From positions 186,001 to 250,000 of the forward strand of contig JAKAWV010000001.1 in NCBI GenBank assembly GCA_021827205.1: 64,000 nt of DNA, given 5' to 3'. This DNA comes from Pseudomonadota bacterium (GTDB lineage: Bacteria; Pseudomonadota; Gammaproteobacteria; Xanthomonadales; Rhodanobacteraceae). The position numbers and the translations under genes were made by a program. Positions 61,202 to 64,000 of the stretch are shown piece after piece (position 1 is the first letter of the stretch; each line of letters starts with the position of its first letter). The notes under the pieces are model-generated. The model did no database searches, was not told the origin of the DNA, and was given only the letters and a program-made list of their open reading frames with translations.

Positions 61202-62670
61202 GCAACCCGTGGAACGACAAGCGCCACACGCTGTTACAGGCGCTACAGAATATTGGCAGTTCGGGCAGGGCTGAAGGCGCCCATCTAGATCGAATAGGGC
61301 CGGGCTACTATCCGGTAGCTGAGCACTTGCGTCTGCTCGACCCGGACGTGGTGCTGGTGGTAGGCCCGCGTGGATCGGGCAAGACCGAGATCGCGCGCGT
61401 GTTGACTGACGCTGCGTTGTTCGATGCGGTGAAGCTTTACGCGCCAGCCGTGCGCCTGCCGGTCGGGCGCGCGGAATGGTTGCGTGTCTATCCTGCGGGG
61501 ACCGAGACCTTTGAAGGCATCGGTCTGCGCACCTTCATGAACACGGCGGTAGACGGCACAGAAGCCTTGCGTGAACTGTGGTTCGCCTACCTTGTGCGAG
61601 CCCTGAAAGGCCATCTGGATGAGCAAGGTCGATCCGACGTAGCTCCGCTGCTCGCACCCCCAGCGGCGAACATTGAGGCCATTTGCGGCGCCTTTCGCGA
61701 GTTAGGGACCAAGCCTGTTGTGGTGCTGGATCGGCTGGACGAGCAACTGAAGCAGCAAGGTCGCTATGTGTTTGCGACTTACGACGAGCTGGACACGCTC
61801 GGGGACGGCGATTGGATGCTGGTTGAAGCTGGAGTGCGTGGCTTAGTGGCATTGTGGGCCGCCTATGCACGCCGCTGGCGGCGTATCCGCGCCAAACTGT
61901 TTCTGCGCACCGACCTGTATGAACGGCACGCCAAGGCCGGCGGCGCGGATCTTGCCAAGCTCGCCGCTGGGCGCGTGGAGTTGGTATGGAGCGACCGAGA
62001 CCTCTACGGTCAGCTGCTTAAGCGTATGGCCAACGTGGACGTCGTCCTGGCCGACTATGTGCAAGCCATCAAAGGCGTGTCATGGAGCAAAGACCCATCA
62101 CTGGGCCAGATTCCGAAGTTGCGAACCTGGCAGGACGCCCGCCCGGTGGTAGAGCGTATGGTCGGCATCTACATGGGCGCGAACCAGAAAAAGGGGCTGG
62201 TCTATCGCTGGCTGCTCGATCATGTGCGCGACGGACTGGGTCGTGGCTATCCGCGCCCATTCGTGCGGCTGATGGAGGAGGCCGCACGCCTGGAATTGCA
62301 GGCCTTCGGCACATTGAGGTCACCGCGATTGCTGGAGCCGGCATCGCTGCGTCGTGCGCTTGATCGCGTATCAAACGGCCACGTCACCGATTCGAAGGAT
62401 GAATGGCCATGGCTGGATGCCATCAAGGAAAAACTACTCGGTAATCCACTTGTGCCCTACACCGAAAAAGCAGCGATCAAGTTGCTGGAGGGACTATTGG
62501 ACGCGAGGGACAGGGCATCGCCGCCATTCGAAGGCCGCGAGTTGCTCGATTACTTGCTGGAGCTGGGCATCTTCCGGCGACGGTCAGTGGACGGCCGACT
62601 TGATGCCCCTGATTTGTATCTCGCAGGTTTGGGGCTCAGACGCAAGGGTGGCGTAAAGAAAAAGAGATAG
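61198..62670 (+). CDS. P-loop ATPase of unknown function
   Basis: MSNPWNDKRHTLLQALQNIGSSGRAEGAHLDRIGPGYYPVAEHLRLLDPDVVLVVGPRGSGKTEIARVLTD (Walker A), KPVVVLDRLDEQLKQQ (Walker B-like); ATGA overlap with upstream gene. Confidence 0.78.
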   Translation: MSNPWNDKRHTLLQALQNIGSSGRAEGAHLDRIGPGYYPVAEHLRLLDPDVVLVVGPRGSGKTEIARVLTDAALFDAVKLYAPAVRLPVGRAEWLRVYPAGTETFEGIGLRTFMNTAVDGTEALRELWFAYLVRALKGHLDEQGRSDVAPLLAPPAANIEAICGAFRELGTKPVVVLDRLDEQLKQQGRYVFATYDELDTLGDGDWMLVEAGVRGLVALWAAYARRWRRIRAKLFLRTDLYERHAKAGGADLAKLAAGRVELVWSDRDLYGQLLKRMANVDVVLADYVQAIKGVSWSKDPSLGQIPKLRTWQDARPVVERMVGIYMGANQKKGLVYRWLLDHVRDGLGRGYPRPFVRLMEEAARLELQAFGTLRSPRLLEPASLRRALDRVSNGHVTDSKDEWPWLDAIKEKLLGNPLVPYTEKAAIKLLEGLLDARDRASPPFEGRELLDYLLELGIFRRRSVDGRLDAPDLYLAGLGLRRKGGVKKKR

Positions 62671-62692
62671 AAGATTAGAGGAATAAGACAGC

Positions 62693-64000
<1,308 letters not shown>

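Overview
The window has two parts. Positions 1 to ~39,290 are a conserved, very GC-rich gammaproteobacterial chromosome backbone, probably Xanthomonadales/Lysobacterales-like (inference from gene order and composition). It carries lpoA (partial), rsmI, RNase P RNA, and the full mra/dcw division and cell-wall cluster (mraZ-rsmH-ftsL-ftsI-murE-murF-mraY-ftsW-murG-murC-ddlB-ftsQ-ftsA-ftsZ-lpxC). It continues with a DUF721 protein, an M23 peptidase, secA, the lptD-surA-pdxA-rsmA-apaG-apaH operon, msrB, an HDAC-like deacetylase, a PduO-type adenosyltransferase, ubiH-like hydroxylases, cytochrome c', ispB, an MFS transporter and ssb. Directly after ssb and a strong terminator, an accessory region runs to the right edge. 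It opens with four overlapping genes (three different tyrosine recombinases plus a small coiled-coil protein) that match the GInt/ginABCD type of mobile genomic island. The cargo is a dense defence island: XRE regulator with tandem operator palindromes, SseB-like protein, SNF2 helicase-DUF3883 (DrmD-like), an inverted Gabija pair (OLD nuclease + UvrD helicase), an AAA ATPase/RloB pair (AbiL-like), a DUF1156 DNA methyltransferase, a HEPN protein, a KGGLGR-variant ParA/MinD-like ATPase, a second P-loop ATPase, and a truncated Swt1-type HEPN-DUF499 ATPase with an RNxxxH motif. The most novel candidate is the tightly overlapping HEPN / KGGxGR ATPase / P-loop ATPase module embedded between the DUF1156 methyltransferase and the DUF499 ATPase. 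No CRISPR array or tRNA was recognised. The right end of the island lies outside the window.
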